From UBA2645 sp044360285 (GTDB taxonomy: Bacteria > Pseudomonadota > Alphaproteobacteria > Rickettsiales > UBA1997), in assembly GCA_044360285.1 (NCBI GenBank), contig JBIKKP010000056.1:1-6023 (forward strand): a stretch of 6,023 nt of DNA. The letters are read 5' to 3'. Positions 5,384-6,023 of the stretch are shown here, piece by piece (the first letter of the stretch is position 1; each line of letters starts with the position of its first letter). A model generated the notes under the pieces. That model had not been told where the DNA came from and ran no database searches. It saw only the letters and a list, made by a program, of their open reading frames with translations. Both the position numbers and the translations under genes were made by a program.

Positions 5384-5971
5384 ATGCAAAAAATTGAAGC
5401 GCTTAGCAAGATCATCGCCCGCCTTCCCGGCATGGGACCACGAATTGCTAAGCGCATTATTCTTCACCTTGCTGCCAACAAAGAAAAAGCTCTGCTGCCG
5501 CTGCTTGAGGGCTTAAAAATCCTCGAAAAGGAAATTCATAATTGCGAAATTTGCGGAAATCTTGATGAGGGAAAAATCTGCAAAATCTGTCTCGACGATA
5601 ATCGCAGCAAAGATGTGATTTGCGTCGTTGAAGAAGTTGCCGACCTTTGGGCAATTGAACGCGCTTCAAGCTACCTGGGAAAATATCACATTTTGGGCGG
5701 AAATCTTTCAGCAATTTCTGGTAAAACTATCGAAGACTTAAATCTTGCAACCCTTTATTCACGGCTGCGCAGCGGCGATGTAACAGAAGTCATAATTGCC
5801 AACAGCGCAACAATTGATGGTCAAACCACGGCACATTTTATCGCCGAAAATTTAAAAGATTTTCCTGTAAAAATTACTCGCCTTGCCCATGGAATTCCCA
5901 TCGGCAGTGAGCTAGATTACCTTGATGAAGGCACGATTGCGATTGCATTTAAAACTCGCAGCGAATTTTAG
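5384..5971 (+). CDS. recR: Recombination mediator protein RecR
   Basis: A 195-residue cytosolic protein that works with RecO (and RecF) to load RecA onto SSB-coated single-stranded DNA at gaps. Seen in order: helix-hairpin-helix (LPGMGPRIAKRIILHLA, about 14-30), a four-Cys zinc site Cys54-Cys57-Cys66-Cys69 (CX2CX8CX2C), and a Toprim domain (about 77-170) with VVEEVADLWAIE, YHILGG, EVIIANSATIDGQTTAHFIA and RLAHGIPIGSELDYLD. The length fits the family (about 200). The Toprim carries ISGKTIEDL where many RecR have PLDG-IGP-DL, a mild divergence. Start: ATG 5384 begins the conserved N-terminus; an ATG at 5297 in the same frame would add 29 unrelated residues within the upstream gene. The GAGAG at 5371-5375 may be a weak ribosome binding site. 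It begins 13 bases after the large gene. RecR often follows dnaX and ybaB; they are not here. Confidence 0.95.
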   Translation: MQKIEALSKIIARLPGMGPRIAKRIILHLAANKEKALLPLLEGLKILEKEIHNCEICGNLDEGKICKICLDDNRSKDVICVVEEVADLWAIERASSYLGKYHILGGNLSAISGKTIEDLNLATLYSRLRSGDVTEVIIANSATIDGQTTAHFIAENLKDFPVKITRLAHGIPIGSELDYLDEGTIAIAFKTRSEF

Positions 5972-6004
5972 CCAAAAGCATTTTTGTGTAGTCACTTTAG
6001 TTTA

Positions 6005-6023
6005 GTCATGCTGAGCCTGTCGA
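6005..6023. repeat. Probable left part of a dispersed palindromic element, cut by the window end
   Basis: GTCATGCTGAGCCTGTCGA at the right edge resembles, from memory, the start of short dispersed repeats of the GTCATGCTGAGCCTGTCGAAGCATG kind seen between genes in many bacterial genomes, where GTCATGC pairs with a later GCATGAC. Only the first arm and loop are in the window, so the palindrome cannot be confirmed. It lies 33 bases after the recR stop, a place where such a hairpin could end the transcript. Confidence 0.4.

Overview
The window reads as a stretch of a Gram-negative, probably host-associated bacterial genome. The GC content looks moderate to low by eye, genes are tightly packed on the + strand, and start codons mostly lack a clear Shine-Dalgarno sequence. 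Gram-negative is supported by an exported beta-barrel protein ending in Phe. Association with a eukaryote is supported by a large protein whose N-terminus carries the His/Asp/Gln/Cys signature of CE-clan (Ulp1/YopJ-type) ubiquitin-like proteases. An intracellular or epibiotic alphaproteobacterium (Rickettsiales or Holosporales type) would fit, but the sequence here does not prove the taxon.

Layout, all on the + strand: (1) the C-terminal end of an unrecognised protein with a charged stretch and a terminal transmembrane helix (up to 182), overlapping by ATGA with (2) proA, gamma-glutamyl phosphate reductase of proline synthesis (179-1438). (3) An 86-base AT-rich gap. (4) A signal-peptide-bearing outer-membrane beta-barrel protein (1525-2175). 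(5) After only 24 bases, a 1056-residue mosaic protein (2200-5370) with a CE-clan protease domain, an apparently degenerate M23/LytM-like domain, a Pro-rich linker, two Ser/Thr-rich tandem repeat blocks around a helical domain, and a C-terminal membrane anchor. (6) After 13 bases, recR, a recombination mediator (5384-5971). (7) The window ends inside what looks like the first half of a dispersed palindromic element (from about 6005).

proA and recR are ordinary housekeeping genes. The barrel protein and the 1056-residue protein between them look like an accessory, surface- or host-directed insertion. The large protein is the notable item: an apparently intact protease that could act on ubiquitin or a ubiquitin-like modifier of a eukaryotic host, on a flexible, possibly length-variable, mucin-like stalk with a tail anchor and no N-terminal signal peptide. 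This resembles in reversed order the known membrane-anchor / Pro-rich / CE-protease plan of chlamydial deubiquitinases. The host target, secretion route and topology are inference.
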